34,809 nt of DNA, taken from contig JASHOT010000221.1 of NCBI GenBank assembly GCA_030040965.1, forward strand, positions 1 to 34,809, written 5' to 3'. Under the pieces are notes generated by a model that was not told the origin of the DNA, ran no database searches, and saw nothing but the letters and a program-made list of their open reading frames with translations. Below, piece by piece: positions 18,745 to 26,733 of the stretch; the first letter of the stretch is position 1; every line of letters begins with the position of its first letter. The stretch is from Candidatus Sulfotelmatobacter sp. Lineage in GTDB: Bacteria; Acidobacteriota; Terriglobia; Terriglobales; Acidobacteriaceae. Position numbers and translations under genes: made by a program.

Positions 18745-18753
18745 TGCTAAAAT
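18745..18753 (+). promoter_or_regulatory. Candidate extended -10 for the TonB-domain gene
   Basis: TGCTAAAAT fits an extended -10 (TGn plus TAAAAT) and ends 10 nt before the ATG at 18764. The predicted leader is only a few nucleotides. Confidence 0.4.
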
Positions 18754-18763
18754 CCCTGCCGTT

Positions 18764-19180
18764 ATGAAAGAACCCCTGCGACATCTACTCTGTTGCAGCT
18801 TGATCTTCGCGGCCACTTTCGCGATCGCTCAAGAAAAAGCCGAGGCTCCAGCGAATTCGCAGCCGGTTTTAAGAGTGTGCCACGTTGAGAATCCACCTCC
18901 CTGTGCGGATAAGCCGCCGAGCATCATTCACGCTCCCATTGCACGATGCTCAAAAGAGTCCGTGAAGGGGCGAGTTCATGGCACGGTTGCCCTAATGGTT
19001 GTAGTCGGGATCGATGGACTCGGTCACGACCCTGCGGTGGTGCAATCGCTCGGCTACGGATTGGAGGATGAGGCCATTCTGGCCGTGGCGAAGTGGAGGC
19101 TCAAGCCCGGCGAAAGTGCTGGCAAGCCTGTTCCAGTGGAAACTCGCATCGAGGTAAAGTTCAGTTGCCCTCTGTTCTAG
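18764..19180 (+). CDS. Small exported TonB C-terminal-domain protein
   Basis: A 138-residue protein with a signal peptide (hydrophobic LLCCSLIFAATFAIAQ) followed by a single TonB C-terminal-like domain. That domain has the typical GRVHGTVALMVVVGIDGLGH, an SLGYGLEDEAILAVAKWRLK segment and the ending PVPVETRIEVKFSCPLF. It lacks the transmembrane anchor and Pro-rich spacer of a true TonB, so it is unlikely to transduce energy by itself. Short TonB_C-only secreted proteins occur in Acidobacteria with unknown function. I chose the ATG at 18764 over a TTG at 18719, because the latter overlaps the galT-like stop and puts 15 residues before the signal peptide. Two extra Cys pairs (CHVENPPPC) may form a disulfide. 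Confidence 0.8.
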   Translation: MKEPLRHLLCCSLIFAATFAIAQEKAEAPANSQPVLRVCHVENPPPCADKPPSIIHAPIARCSKESVKGRVHGTVALMVVVGIDGLGHDPAVVQSLGYGLEDEAILAVAKWRLKPGESAGKPVPVETRIEVKFSCPLF

Positions 19181-19206
19181 ACAGAACGCGCAGGAGAATG
19201 CTTGCC

Positions 19207-20136
19207 ATGGGACGCACCGGAATTGCGCTGCACTGCCTGCTATTCTTCGGTATTTGTGCGGTTCAGAACGGCACCACGCCCTCCGGCAAACAGAAAGTCC
19301 TCTGGCAGAAACTCGAAGTACGCATTCACGAAATCGATGATCACCTCGACGGCGTCATGGGAGTCGCCATCGAAGACCTCACGGCCGGCGATCAGTTTTT
19401 CCTTCACGAAGATGAAGTCTTCGCCCAGGCCAGCTCCATCAAGATCACGGTGCTTGCAGACTTGTATCTGCAGGCGCAGCAGGGAAAACTCAAGCTCACT
19501 GATCTCTATACCGTGCAATCGTCCGATCTCGTTCCCGATAGCGACGTCATGAACGGTCTCACACCGGGCGTCACACGGGTCACGTTGCGCGATCTCGCGA
19601 CCATGATGGTCGCCGTGAGCGACAATGCCGCCACCAACGTCCTGATCGATCGCGTGGGCATGCAAAACGTCAACACCATGCTCGATTCGCTAGGCCTCAC
19701 GCGCACCCGGCTGCGGCGAAAAATGATGGACCTCGAGGCTGCCAGGCAAGGCCGCGAGAATATTTCCACCCCTCGCGAAATGATGCAATTGCTGGATCTT
19801 ATTTTTCACGGCAAGCTGCTCGATAAAGATACAACTGCGGATTTTTTCAAAATGCTGAGCACCAACAAGCGATCGTTCCTTCCCCGCGATCTGCCCGCCG
19901 ATGTGAAAGTTGCCAACAAGCCCGGCGAACTGGAAGCCGTTCGCAACGATTCTGGAATCGTATTCGTGGAAGGTCGTCCATACGTAATTTGCGTGATGAC
20001 GGGCTATTTACGCAACGAACGCGATGGCGAGGATGCGATCAGCAAGGTCTCGCTTGCGGCCTGGCAGATGTTCGATCGCCTCAGTCGTGCGACCGAATAT
20101 GGCAGAGTCGTTTCCCCCGGAAACGGCACCCGGTGA
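19207..20136 (+). CDS. Class A beta-lactamase-like serine hydrolase
   Basis: A 309-residue exported protein of the serine beta-lactamase/penicillin-binding-protein fold. After a hydrophobic leader (IALHCLLFFGICAV) come the three active-site motifs. SSIK is at 76-79 (nucleophile Ser76, Lys79) and SDN at 138-140 (VAVSDNAATN). KPG (VANKPGELEAVRNDSG) stands where KTG is expected. An omega-loop-like segment has candidate Glu177 and Glu184. The usual deacylating ExxLN motif is not clear, so true lactamase activity is uncertain; a DD-peptidase or esterase role is possible. The start is ATG 19207, 10 nt after AGGAG (19192-19196). ATG 19198 is only one base from that site. It follows the TonB-domain gene by 26 nt. 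Confidence 0.85.
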   Translation: MGRTGIALHCLLFFGICAVQNGTTPSGKQKVLWQKLEVRIHEIDDHLDGVMGVAIEDLTAGDQFFLHEDEVFAQASSIKITVLADLYLQAQQGKLKLTDLYTVQSSDLVPDSDVMNGLTPGVTRVTLRDLATMMVAVSDNAATNVLIDRVGMQNVNTMLDSLGLTRTRLRRKMMDLEAARQGRENISTPREMMQLLDLIFHGKLLDKDTTADFFKMLSTNKRSFLPRDLPADVKVANKPGELEAVRNDSGIVFVEGRPYVICVMTGYLRNERDGEDAISKVSLAAWQMFDRLSRATEYGRVVSPGNGTR

Positions 20137-20165
20137 GCAGGATCGGACCATCGAAGCAAGCCCGA

Positions 20166-21799
20166 CTACTTCACGACGGTAGTGGCGCGCATCGGGGCAA
20201 CCTGTAGCCGCAAAAAACGCTGGGCGGCAAGGCCGTCGAGGGGCTGCGAGAAGTAGTATCCTTGCCCATATTCGCATCCCATTTCCCTCAGTCGTTCAGC
20301 CTGGCGGGGTGTCTCAATGCCCTCGCCGATGACCTTCAAACCTAGTTTTCGAGCCAGCATAAGAATCGTCTCGACAATATCGCTGGAGGCGCGGTCGGTC
20401 TGCATATCCCGCACCAGCGATCGTTCGATTTTCAGCGCCTCGACAGGGAACTGCCATAGTCCGCGCAACGATGAAGCTCCAATGCCAAAGTCATCAAGAA
20501 CCACGCCAATGCCGAGATGCTTGAAGTGCGAAAGCAGAGTTACTGTATGCTTCGGATCGGCTGCGGCCACACTTTCCGTCATTTCCAACTGTAGCCTCGA
20601 CGGATCCAAACCTGTTTCGTACAGCACGTCCTGGATGTCGCTCACCAGGCGTGCATCCGTAAACTGACGCGCCGACAAATTCACCATGATGTTCAAAGTT
20701 TTGCCGGTATAGTGCGTTGCCTCCCATTCGCGCAATTGCCGGCATGCCTCGAGCATCAGCCAGTGGCCGATTGAGACCAGAATTCCACTGTCCTCCGCCG
20801 CCTCGATGAACAAGTAGGGCGAGACCAGTCCCTGCGTCGGATGTTGCCAGTGCAACAGGGCCTCAAACCCCACAATATTACGGGTTGCGAGCTGGATGAC
20901 CGGCTGGTAATAAACCCGAAATTGCCGCTCGCAATCGCCGTCCGCAGGTCGGATTCGAGCCGCAGCCGGCCTGCGGCACGCGTGTGCATGGCTTCATCAA
21001 AAACTTCGCAGCGTGACTCGCCTAGCGCCTTCGCACGCCGCATGGCCACATCTGCATCGCGCAACATATCTTCGGGTTGAACATGTGCGGGCGTGCTCAA
21101 AACGATGCCAATGCCGACCGACGGACGCAGTTCCCGCGAATCCGCAAATAGAGGCTCGGCAACCGCTTGCTGAATGCGCTTCGCAATCCGCAGGTCGTCG
21201 CTCGGATCCTTCACCGTGTCCAGCAGGATGGTAAATTCATCGCCGCCCAGGCGGGAGAGCAGTGGTTCTTCCCCCGGTGCAGCCTGACCTTCGATGCGCG
21301 CCACTGTATCGGTTTGCCGCAGGAATGCACCGATGCGACGTGCGATTTCCTGCAAAATCTCATCGCGATTCACGATTACCAGCTTGGCCACCTTGCCACT
21401 CGCATCCCGGATCGTGCTGGCCACCAATTCCAGCACGCGCCAGCTGCCGTCTTTGTGCTTGATGCGATATTCCAGCCGCTTGCCAGCTCCCGTCTCGCGT
21501 GCCTCCCACGCCGCATCGAGCACCCGAAACCGATCCTCGGGATGGATCTGCTCGAACGCCGATGTTTCTCCCAACTCCGCAGCCGTGTACCCCAAAATTC
21601 GCTTGTACGCGGGACTGTTGTACAAGCGCCGGCCCTTCACGTCCACTAACGCAATCATGTCCGCGGCATTTTCCGTGACGATCTTGAACAACTCCTCGTT
21701 GTTCTTCGACTTTGTTTGAACGTGATATAGCGCCAACTGCTGATACAGGGCCAGAATGGCTGGCGCTCCCAGCGGAATCCAAAACCACTGCACGTGCAT
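20166..21799 (-). pseudogene. Broken PAS-GGDEF-EAL cyclic-di-GMP signalling protein
   Basis: A cyclic-di-GMP gene with two lesions. The upstream part (from ATG 21799) has one hydrophobic segment, a PAS domain with PAC tail (EYRIKHKDGSWRVLELV) and an incomplete GGDEF domain (LSRLGGDEFTILL). The PAS end VNRD runs directly into LQEIARRIGAFLRQTD. Roughly 80-100 residues that normally hold TGLPNR and the metal-binding DxDxFK are therefore missing in frame. Near 20920 a single-base loss shifts the frame: the EAL domain resumes one frame over at RVYYQPVIQL and runs to 20166 with FEALLHW, NLSARQF, EMTES, DDFGIGASS and QGYYFSQPL intact. The cyclase cannot be functional as read. The phosphodiesterase half looks recently intact. 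An assembly error could explain the one-base shift but not the internal deletion. Confidence 0.82.
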
Positions 21800-21954
21800 A
21801 CGGTGCTCTCCCCGCTAACATATCGGCACAATCACGCTTGAGATTTAATTCAAAGCAAGTCAGGGAGAGCTACGGCCCAGCCCTACGCCGCACTTTTGTT
21901 TTCAGAGACTTGCCCGAATCAGCCTGGCGCGCGAATCGCGATGAAGCCCGCCTG

Positions 21955-21983
21955 CAGACAAAAATTTCACCAACCTCCATAAT
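21955..21983 (+). promoter_or_regulatory. Candidate -35/-10 promoter of the small gene at 21990
   Basis: CAGACA (21955-21960, four of six positions match TTGACA), a 17-nt spacer, CATAAT (21978-21983), then 6 nt to the ATG at 21990. The spacing predicts transcription starting at the start codon. Confidence 0.45.
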
Positions 21984-21989
21984 GTCTGC

Positions 21990-22352
21990 ATGACGGTTCG
22001 CCGCCTCAAGACCTACGCCGGTGCGCAAGGTTACGTTTACCAGTACTACTTTGTCGGCAGGCGCGCCGCTCTTCCCGACGACCCCGAAGCACCAGCTCTG
22101 GAATTCATCTTCGACGTGACGTCCGATAGAAAGCTGACCTACGCGGTGAGCATCTTTCTTCCCGAAGCTGCGAGCCTTGCCTGGAGCAGCATGCACGGCC
22201 GTTCTCTCACCGATGCCGAACAATATGCCGGGGCCAAGATGCGCCTGTTTCGTGCATTCGACGAACTGGCAGATGTGAAAGCTAGCGGCCGTCGCTTGAC
22301 CATCGACTCCGTACTTCTCGAAGAAGCGATGTCGACGCTCGGAGTGGAATGA
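21990..22352 (+). CDS. Conserved-looking small hypothetical protein
   Basis: A 120-residue protein I cannot place in a family. It is soluble, with no signal peptide or membrane segment, and has an alternating strand-like middle (LEFIFDVTSDRKLTYAVSIF) followed by two helical segments (EAASLAWSSM and TDAEQYAGAKMRLFRAFDEL). Codon use is like the neighbours (GC-rich third positions), it has a promoter-like sequence directly upstream, and no better gene exists on either strand. Together these make real coding likely. It is divergent from the broken GGDEF/EAL gene (190 nt apart) and converges on the hydrolase gene downstream. Confidence 0.6.
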   Translation: MTVRRLKTYAGAQGYVYQYYFVGRRAALPDDPEAPALEFIFDVTSDRKLTYAVSIFLPEAASLAWSSMHGRSLTDAEQYAGAKMRLFRAFDELADVKASGRRLTIDSVLLEEAMSTLGVE

Positions 22353-22374
22353 TGGTTGTATGTCTGCCCAGGAA

Positions 22375-22408
22375 CTCCATTTTGGATGGAGCAGCACTTC
22401 GGCGCTGC
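22375..22408. terminator. Possible double hairpin between convergent genes
   Basis: CTCCAT/ATGGAG (22375-22391, 5-nt loop) is followed by GCAGC/GCTGC (22391-22408, 8-nt loop) between two convergent genes. No T-run follows, so this is at most a weak terminator. Confidence 0.25.
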
Positions 22409-22410
22409 GA

Positions 22411-23196
22411 TTAAGGCGCCAGAATTCCGCTCACCGCCTTGGCCACGACCGATTTCCAGATGAATGTCCGCGGATCGATGAGATCGAAGTGTCCCGCACT
22501 GGAAACCTCGATGATCTGCACATTTTCTCTCGGTTTGCGGTGTAATTTTGCAGTCGCATAGTTTTCGCTGAACTCAGGTGGCACCACATCATCATCCCCG
22601 CCATGAATCAGCACCTGCCGTGCCTGGGGAATCGAAAGCTGCATCGGATCAGCCTCCCGATAGTGCTCCGGAACTTCCGCCGGCGTCCCATGCAGAAACT
22701 CCACCACTGCATCGTTGCTCAAGTGCAGTTCATACGCTCGTTCGAGATTCACCACCCCGGCGAGTGAAATCACCCGGTCGACGCCAGCTTCATGTGCGGC
22801 CAAACCTAGAGCAAGCTGGCCGCCGGCGGAATGTCCGGTCACCACAAACTTCTTTCGATCGAAGTTGTGCCGCGATGCATTCTGCACCAAAAATCGATAG
22901 GCCGCCCGGATGTCGTCGAATGTGCCGGGCCAGCCTCCGCCCGCGTTGCCTACGCGCCGGTATTCCACATTTGCGGTCGCCAGGCCGGAAGCCGTTAGCG
23001 CCGCGCAAAGATGGCTGGCGTGGTCCAGATTGTATTTCGCCCGCCAGTAGCCGCCGTGGATGTTGATGACTAGCGGCGCCGGATCTTTGCCAACATGCTT
23101 CGGAAACCGCAGATCGACGAACTGCTGAGCATCCGAGCCATAGGAGACCCGGGCATCGGCGGGCGTCGGCGGCAGCGTAAGAATGTCATCCGGCAT
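22411..23196 (-). CDS. Alpha/beta hydrolase (esterase / kynurenine-formamidase-like)
   Basis: A 261-residue cytosolic alpha/beta hydrolase of the hormone-sensitive-lipase/BD-FAE-like group. The oxyanion-hole motif is HGGYW (47-51) and the nucleophile elbow is TGHSAGGQLAL with Ser123. The catalytic acid is probably in IHGGDDDVVPPEFS (~205) and the His in SSAGHFDLIDP (~239). HGGYW with a GHSAGG elbow is the pattern of arylformamidase-like enzymes. No tryptophan-catabolism genes are nearby, so a general carboxylesterase is equally possible. The start ATG at 23196 fits the short conserved N-terminus. Upstream lies the long non-coding stretch 23197-23529. Confidence 0.85.
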   Translation of the reverse strand: MPDDILTLPPTPADARVSYGSDAQQFVDLRFPKHVGKDPAPLVINIHGGYWRAKYNLDHASHLCAALTASGLATANVEYRRVGNAGGGWPGTFDDIRAAYRFLVQNASRHNFDRKKFVVTGHSAGGQLALGLAAHEAGVDRVISLAGVVNLERAYELHLSNDAVVEFLHGTPAEVPEHYREADPMQLSIPQARQVLIHGGDDDVVPPEFSENYATAKLHRKPRENVQIIEVSSAGHFDLIDPRTFIWKSVVAKAVSGILAP

Positions 23197-23240
23197 GTCT
23201 CAGCCGACTCCTTCTCGACCATTCTAGTGCGGGTAGGCTT

Positions 23241-23313
23241 TTTGGGAAGGGCACGACCTTAGTTGTGCCGCCAAAGCCGCCCAGATCAGCGGCTTGAGCC
23301 GTTGAGGGAAACC
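23241..23313. repeat. Palindromic intergenic element (REP-like)
   Basis: Within the 333-nt gene-free stretch 23197-23529 lie successive inverted repeats. GGCAC (23250-23254) pairs with GTGCC (23265-23269), and AAGCCGC (23274-23280) with GCGGCTT (23289-23295). CGGCT-TG-AGCCG (23290-23301) overlaps the last. The series resembles, from memory, dispersed GGGCACGAC...GTCGTGCC intergenic repeats of Acidobacteria, here as a degenerate copy. The remainder of the stretch holds a small hairpin GGCTC/GAGCC (23486-23501) and the ribosome-binding site of the next gene. I see nothing coding. Confidence 0.4.
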
Positions 23314-23511
23314 TGTCATCCAGCTTGTGCATTTTGGAAATTCGCTAGACTCGTGCTCCCGGTCACTTCCCTCTGTAGCCCCCATCACTGCGCGGCATCG
23401 CATCCACGATTATCGTAACGCCGGCTTTCGATCACACCCCAGGTCATCTGTCTCGGGATCGGGCTCCGGCGCCTGTCTCGAAAAAGGCTCTCGCCTGAGC
23501 CCCTTCCCAAC

Positions 23512-23521
23512 AAGGAAGGAG
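23512..23521 (+). promoter_or_regulatory. Strong ribosome-binding site of the ABM-fold gene
   Basis: AAGGAAGGAG, a doubled Shine-Dalgarno, ends 8 nt before the ATG at 23530 and fixes that start. Confidence 0.55.
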
Positions 23522-23529
23522 CATCTTTT

Positions 23530-23859
23530 ATGTTTGCTCGTGTTTTGGAAGTTCCCATCTATGCGGAAAAGAAGAACGAACTGATCAAAACAGTTCGCCG
23601 CGAAATCGTCCCCATCCTCAAGCAACAGCCGGGATTCCTCGATGTTCTCCCGCTCTTCCCCGAAATCGAGAATGAGAAAGTGCTGGCCATTAGCCTCTGG
23701 ACCGACAAACGTTATGCGGAGAAATTCGAAAAAGAGTCTTTCGCCAAGGTCGAGGAGATCGTGAAATTCTTCCTCACCGGCCCGGTTACGCTTAAGGTCT
23801 ATGACGTCGAGACCACCCTCTGTGACCATCTGGTCGAGGCCCTGACCGTGGCTTCCTGA
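23530..23859 (+). CDS. Small ABM-like dimeric alpha/beta-barrel protein
   Basis: A 109-residue protein with the pattern of the antibiotic-biosynthesis-monooxygenase (ABM) ferredoxin-like fold. It has an N-terminal strand (FARVLEVPIY), a helix carrying the moving-average EKKNELIKTVRREIVPILKQ, then QQPGFLDVLPL. A second strand (EKVLAISLWTDKRYAEKF) and a helix at SFAKVEEIVKFFL follow. Such proteins are often small monooxygenases, haem-degrading enzymes or stress proteins. No specific active-site residues let me choose here. It is a single-gene unit: strong ribosome-binding site, long upstream gap, and an intrinsic terminator straight after it. Confidence 0.75.
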   Translation: MFARVLEVPIYAEKKNELIKTVRREIVPILKQQPGFLDVLPLFPEIENEKVLAISLWTDKRYAEKFEKESFAKVEEIVKFFLTGPVTLKVYDVETTLCDHLVEALTVAS

Positions 23860-23894
23860 TCCTGCCGCAGCGTAAACGAAAAAAGAAATGATTC

Positions 23895-23925
23895 AGCCGG
23901 AGCGTTTTTCGCTCCGGCTTTCTTA
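23895..23925 (+). terminator. Intrinsic terminator after the ABM-like gene
   Basis: A perfect 10-bp stem, AGCCGGAGCG (23895-23904) and CGCTCCGGCT (23910-23919), has a T5 loop and is followed by TTCTTATT. An A-rich tract precedes it, so it may also stop transcription from the minus-strand permease genes. It sits between convergent genes, as expected. Confidence 0.85.
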
Positions 23926-23953
23926 TTGAACGCAGCTTCATCATGCTTCCCCG

Positions 23954-25294
23954 CTATTCGTACCGCAGTGCCTCAATTGGATCCAGGTGCGCCGCGCGCA
24001 TGGCTGGCACCATGCCGCTGATCACTCCTACCACCGCCAGTATCGACGTCGCGATCAGCAATATCATGGGCGAAACTACCAAACGAATGTCTCCCGCCTC
24101 GGCATGTTTCGCCATCGCACTGTAAAGCGTCAACCGCCCCACCGAAAGGGAAACGATGTAAGAAAGCACGATGCCGAGCAGGCCACCAATGGCCGTGATC
24201 ACCATCGCTTCGGACAGGAATTGGAACAAAATGTCCCTCCGTCGCGCGCCCAGCGCCTTCTCCACGCCAATCTCGCGCGTGCGCTGCGTCACCGAGACCA
24301 GCATGATGTTCATCAATCCAATTCCGCCGATGCTCAACGTCACCGTGCCGATCACACCCAGCAGAATCTTCAGCATCGCCGACATGATGCCGAACTGTGA
24401 GAGCTGTTTCTGGGCGTCGAACACGAAAACGGCGCGCGCATCGTCAGGCTTGAAATTGTGCGCCGCCGCCAGGCTTTCCTTGATCGACTTGGTCATCTTC
24501 TCGTGGTCGAGTCCCGCCGAATCGAGCCATATCCCATCGAGATAGTGATTGTCGCGAACCACGTCGATGGAATTGAAGGGAATGTAGATGACGCGATTAT
24601 CGTCGCTGTCGCCTTCCTGCATGCGGGGTTTGAGCACTCCCACCACCTGAAACGTGACGCCCGCCACGCGAATCGTTTCGCCCACCGCATCCATCCCTGA
24701 AAACAGACGATCGCGCGCCTCCGAGCCGAGAACGGCATACAGCCCGTGCTGGGCATTGTCGGCATCGTTCAGAAATCGTCCCTCCGCGACGTCAAGATTC
24801 CAGATGTCTTGAATCGCCGGGTCGAGCCCCATCGCCGGAAACGTGAATGAGCGATTGTTGTTTTGTACCGTCGAATCCTTTTCCACCATGCGCGAGGTGT
24901 TACGGCACAGCGGCACATTGTTGCGCAACAGGTCGAGATCATCATTGGTGAAATGAACCAGCACGCCGGCCTTATTGCCGCCCGCCTGCAACGACGTGCG
25001 TCCGGGAAAAATGCCCACCGCCGTTGCCCCGAAGCTCTGGAAGATGTTGGTGATCGCTTGGCCAAATCCGTTGCCATAGGCAAGCAGAAGCACCACCGTC
25101 GCAATGCCCCACGCCATTCCGGCCATGGTCAGCAGCGTTCTCCGAAGGTCATGCCGCATGGCCGAGACTGCCTGCCGAACCAGGTCGAAGTGCGAAGTGA
25201 CGACTGGCTTGGCACGTGGACGCGCCCGCGTGTGCCTTGTTTCCGGAACACTCGCCGCCGATAATGCAACCGTTTCTTCTATAACAGGATTCAT
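23954..25294 (-). CDS. MacB/FtsX-type ABC transporter permease
   Basis: A 446-residue permease. A cytosolic N-terminus of ~45 residues leads to TM1 (LLTMAGMAWGIATVVLLLAYG). A MacB_PCD periplasmic domain of ~230 residues follows (FPGRTSLQAGGNKAGV, VVGVLKPRMQEGDSDD). Three C-terminal helices carry the FtsX motif GGIGLMNIMLVSVTQRTREI and EKALGARRRDILFQFL, and the protein ends HLDPIEALRYE. The family works as mechanotransducing ABC systems, such as macrolide/enterotoxin export or lipoprotein handling, with an ATPase dimer. I use ATG 25294 rather than TTG 25303. It follows the other permease gene by ~43 nt and is surely cotranscribed. No ATPase gene is in this operon. Confidence 0.9.
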   Translation of the reverse strand: MNPVIEETVALSAASVPETRHTRARPRAKPVVTSHFDLVRQAVSAMRHDLRRTLLTMAGMAWGIATVVLLLAYGNGFGQAITNIFQSFGATAVGIFPGRTSLQAGGNKAGVLVHFTNDDLDLLRNNVPLCRNTSRMVEKDSTVQNNNRSFTFPAMGLDPAIQDIWNLDVAEGRFLNDADNAQHGLYAVLGSEARDRLFSGMDAVGETIRVAGVTFQVVGVLKPRMQEGDSDDNRVIYIPFNSIDVVRDNHYLDGIWLDSAGLDHEKMTKSIKESLAAAHNFKPDDARAVFVFDAQKQLSQFGIMSAMLKILLGVIGTVTLSIGGIGLMNIMLVSVTQRTREIGVEKALGARRRDILFQFLSEAMVITAIGGLLGIVLSYIVSLSVGRLTLYSAMAKHAEAGDIRLVVSPMILLIATSILAVVGVISGMVPAMRAAHLDPIEALRYE

Positions 25295-25337
25295 CTCTAA
25301 CAAGACTCAAATTAAGAAGGATTCAACGCCCCGCTGT

Positions 25338-26585
25338 CTATTCCTTCCGCAGTGCCTCCACCGGCTCCAGCAGCGCCGCGCGGCGTGCCGGGTAAAGTCC
25401 GGCAGCCACGCCCGCAATCGCCAATGACGTGACCGCCAGAATTGCAGTCGACGGCACCAGTTTCGGCGGATCAAAATTGCCCATATCCACGCCGGAAAGT
25501 GCGGCCATGATCGCCGCTGCGCCGGCAATGCCGATGCTGCCGCTCAGCAAAGTCAAAAACGCTCCCTCCACAAAGAACTGAAACATGATGCTGCCGTTGG
25601 TTGCTCCCACTGCCTTGCGCAACCCGATTTCCCGGGTTCGGTCGGCTACGGCCACCAGCATGATGTTGATAATCCCGATCGCTCCCAGCGCCAGCGTGAC
25701 CAGCCCCACGCTGCCGAGGAATGTATTCATGGCGTCGAAAATTTTTCCTACCTGATCCACCGTCTCGATCGTGTCCCACTCATCGAAGGAATCGGAATTG
25801 TTCGGATCAAACCCGTGATTGCGCCCAATCACGTGATGCACTTCCCGCATCGCCTGCTCGTGCAGCGCCCGCGTCTTGGGCTGATAGTTGATCATCGAGA
25901 TCACGTCGGTGCCCTCGCCGACGTTCAGTGGAGGAAAGTATTCGTGCATCGTGCTGTAAGGCACGTAACTCTGCAGGTTCTGATTCGTATTGTCGCCGTG
26001 GCCGATGCGGGCAAGAATGCCGACAACCTCGAAGCGAACGCCATTTAAAAGTATCGTTGTGCCCACCGCGGGCCGTCCAAAGAACAGCGTCCGGCGGGTT
26101 TCATCTCCCAGCACGATGACTGGCCGCTTCTGCGCCTCATCCATGTCATTGAGCCAGCGCCCTTCCTTGATCGGCAGATATCGGATGTCCGTTATCGACG
26201 CCGGAACTCCGTTGATGCGCCCACTCGACTGGTAGAAATCGCTGACCGCGTGGATGTCGCTTCTTCCCACCACTGGCGCCGCTGCCCGCACGCTCGGGCA
26301 ATCCCGAACAATGTCCAGATAATCCCGGTAGGTCAGGTAGTACTGCCGGAGGGCCGTGAAACTCCCGTTCATCGCAGGGGCCCTCCCCGACCAGATGAAC
26401 ATCACGTTCTCGCCCACCGAGGCAAACTGCTTCCGATTGCCCTCCCGAAAACCCTCGCCCACGCCCACCAGCAGCAGCAGCGAACCCACGCCCCACGCGA
26501 TCCCAAACATGGTCAGAAAGGAACGCAGCTTATGCGCCCACAGCGTTTGAAGAGTCTGACCGAAAATGTCGAAGACGAGGCGCAT
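25338..26585 (-). CDS. MacB/FtsX-type ABC transporter permease
   Basis: A 415-residue paralogue of the downstream permease with the same plan. TM1 is in FGIAWGVGSLLLLVGVGEGF and the MacB_PCD ectodomain runs to ~270. The FtsX domain has IGIINIMLVAVADRTREIG and LRKAVGATNGSIMFQF, and the protein ends LYPARRAALLEPVEALRKE. Two non-identical permeases in tandem suggest a heterodimeric transporter core. The ATPase must come from elsewhere in the genome. A TATAAT lies 6 nt before the ATG. It is divergent from the MgtE-N protein gene (148-nt gap). Confidence 0.9.
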   Translation of the reverse strand: MRLVFDIFGQTLQTLWAHKLRSFLTMFGIAWGVGSLLLLVGVGEGFREGNRKQFASVGENVMFIWSGRAPAMNGSFTALRQYYLTYRDYLDIVRDCPSVRAAAPVVGRSDIHAVSDFYQSSGRINGVPASITDIRYLPIKEGRWLNDMDEAQKRPVIVLGDETRRTLFFGRPAVGTTILLNGVRFEVVGILARIGHGDNTNQNLQSYVPYSTMHEYFPPLNVGEGTDVISMINYQPKTRALHEQAMREVHHVIGRNHGFDPNNSDSFDEWDTIETVDQVGKIFDAMNTFLGSVGLVTLALGAIGIINIMLVAVADRTREIGLRKAVGATNGSIMFQFFVEGAFLTLLSGSIGIAGAAAIMAALSGVDMGNFDPPKLVPSTAILAVTSLAIAGVAAGLYPARRAALLEPVEALRKE

Positions 26586-26591
26586 TGCCTG

Positions 26592-26597
26592 ATTATA
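26592..26597 (-). promoter_or_regulatory. -10 element of the permease operon
   Basis: A perfect TATAAT on the minus strand is followed by 6 nt (CAGGCA) and the ATG at 26585. This is the clearest leaderless-type arrangement in the window. ATGACA, five of six to a -35, is present but at a 20-nt spacing, which is too long. Confidence 0.5.
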
Positions 26598-26733
26598 CGG
26601 GTGCTTTCCGCCGTGATTGTCATTGGATCGTCGCCGCGTACTGATTCTTGCAATCTTTCCATTTTCAGGAGAAATTCATTCCGAATCGCAGACAAGTTGG
26701 TTATTCTCTAGCGGTACGACTTTTTTCGCGATA

